Part shown: positions 5,371-5,799 of the stretch, one piece after another
Numbering within the stretch: the stretch's first letter is position 1
Layout: each line of letters starts with the position of its first letter
Origin: an uncultured bacterium
GTDB lineage: Bacteria; Verrucomicrobiota; Lentisphaeria; Oligosphaerales; Oligosphaeraceae
Reading direction: 5' to 3'
Length of the DNA stretch: 5,799 nucleotides
Assembly (NCBI GenBank): GCA_902783355.1
Contig: CACZQQ010000084.1
Coordinates: 1 to 5,799 of the forward strand
Position numbers and translations under genes: made by a program
Notes under the pieces: generated by a model
The model's database searches: none
The model's input: only the letters and a program-made list of their open reading frames with translations
What the model was told of the DNA's origin: nothing

Positions 5371-5799
5371 CTATCGTTTTCCGTGGGCCTTGCCGAAGAT
5401 TTCGCAGGCCTCCAGGAGCCACGGTTCGGCGAGCTTCATGGTGCTGTTCCAGGGGGCCATCATGAAGCCGGCCAGATGCTCCGGCCTGATGAGCTTCGTG
5501 CAGTATTCGACCGTGCCGGGGTAGTTTTCGTCGCGGGCCCAGTTGCTGCCGCAGCAGACCTGGTCGTAGCCGAGGTCGTCCAGCGTCTTGTAGGCGTCCA
5601 CGCGCATCTTTTCGCAGCGGAGGTATTCGGGCGTGGTCTCGTCGAACTTGAAGACCTCCTTATAGTACCAATTGCTCTGGAGGACGTCCTTCGGGACGTT
5701 GGCGCCGAATTCGGCGGGGTCGGTGTCCCACAGCTTGTCGGCCCACATCCAGGGGCGTGCGCCGCAGGCGCGCACCTCGTCGCAGAGGAAGTTGAGGTC
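5371..5799 (-). CDS. Glycoside-hydrolase-like TIM-barrel protein, C-terminal part (GH20-superfamily resemblance)
   Basis: The last 142 residues of a gene whose 5' end lies beyond the right edge. The frame is open to the edge (DLNFLCDEVRACG), so the GTG at 5775 is not its start. The visible part reads RPWMWADKLWDTDPAEF, then VPKDVLQSNWYYKEVF, LGYDQVCCGSNW, and HLAGFMMAPW, and ends KAHGKR with a TAG stop. A tryptophan-rich strand of the form RPWMWxD, followed by an SNWYY strand and a late APW strand, is what one expects at the end of a sugar-binding (beta/alpha)8 barrel. It recalls the C-terminal half of GH20-like proteins of planctomycetes and Bacteroidota. This is pattern memory, not an alignment, and the catalytic D-E pair of GH20 would lie in the missing part. 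It could equally be an unassigned barrel family. It is on the same strand as the pilin-like gene but 384 bases away. Confidence 0.85.
   Translation of the reverse strand, partial: DLNFLCDEVRACGARPWMWADKLWDTDPAEFGANVPKDVLQSNWYYKEVFKFDETTPEYLRCEKMRVDAYKTLDDLGYDQVCCGSNWARDENYPGTVEYCTKLIRPEHLAGFMMAPWNSTMKLAEPWLLEACEIFGKAHGKR

Noticed and set aside
5090..5524. 144-codon open frame on the + strand starting in the AT-rich island
   Set aside because: No ribosome-binding site; composition switches from Ile/Asn-rich to Arg-rich with the local GC content, and the 3' half is antisense to a conserved protein.
1..5799. CRISPR array, tRNA, rRNA, insertion sequence or prophage signal
   Set aside because: No regularly spaced repeats, cloverleaf-like conserved arms, rRNA segments, transposase motifs or terminal repeats were seen on reading both strands.

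Overview
The window looks like chromosomal DNA from a GC-rich bacterium of the Planctomycetes-Verrucomicrobia-Chlamydiae group, most likely Lentisphaerota (Victivallales-like) or Kiritimatiellota. The main clue is a pseudopilin-like protein with the N-terminus [20 protein letters not shown] and an H-X9-DG motif. That family is greatly expanded in these phyla. Polysaccharide-related secreted proteins, weak Shine-Dalgarno sequences and AT-rich promoter islands in otherwise GC-rich DNA agree with this. The assignment is inference from family knowledge; no rRNA or other phylogenetic marker is present.

Layout, left to right. (1) The 3' part of a metallo-beta-lactamase-fold hydrolase on the + strand runs from the window edge to 769. 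(2) A 71-base convergent gap (770-840) holds two hairpins; the second is a good intrinsic terminator whose T-tract overlaps the stop codon of the next gene. (3) D-galactonate dehydratase (dgoD), 841-1989 on the - strand, is full length and keeps all catalytic residues. (4) A 684-residue secreted TIM-barrel protein resembling glycoside hydrolases lies at 2056-4110 (-). (5) An intrinsic terminator sits at 4151-4182. (6) The pseudopilin-like gene is at 4204-4986 (-). (7) A 384-base gene-free stretch (4987-5370) holds the pilin promoter, an AT-rich inverted repeat and a possible RNA structure. (8) The 3' part of a second glycoside-hydrolase-like gene runs from 5371 to the right edge (-).

All three genes whose 5' ends are visible (dgoD, the TIM-barrel gene and the pilin-like gene) are preceded on their own strand by nearly the same AT-rich element, ATTATA(G/C)TAT. 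I read it as the -10 region of the housekeeping promoter. In the TIM-barrel gene it lies only 7 bases before the ATG, which suggests a leaderless or nearly leaderless mRNA. In front of dgoD the -10 hexamer is the exact centre of an 18-bp palindrome, a candidate operator.

Together the genes fit sugar and glycan catabolism. Two secreted or hydrolase-like TIM-barrel proteins may act on polymers, galactonate dehydratase acts in the cytoplasm on a galactose-derived sugar acid, and a surface pseudopilin of unknown role sits between them. The genes appear to be separate transcription units rather than one operon. I see no mobile element, CRISPR array, tRNA or rRNA, and nothing that amounts to a clearly new multi-gene system. 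The most interesting signals are the shared promoter element, the leaderless gene, the operator-like repeats and the poorly characterised TIM-barrel and pseudopilin families.
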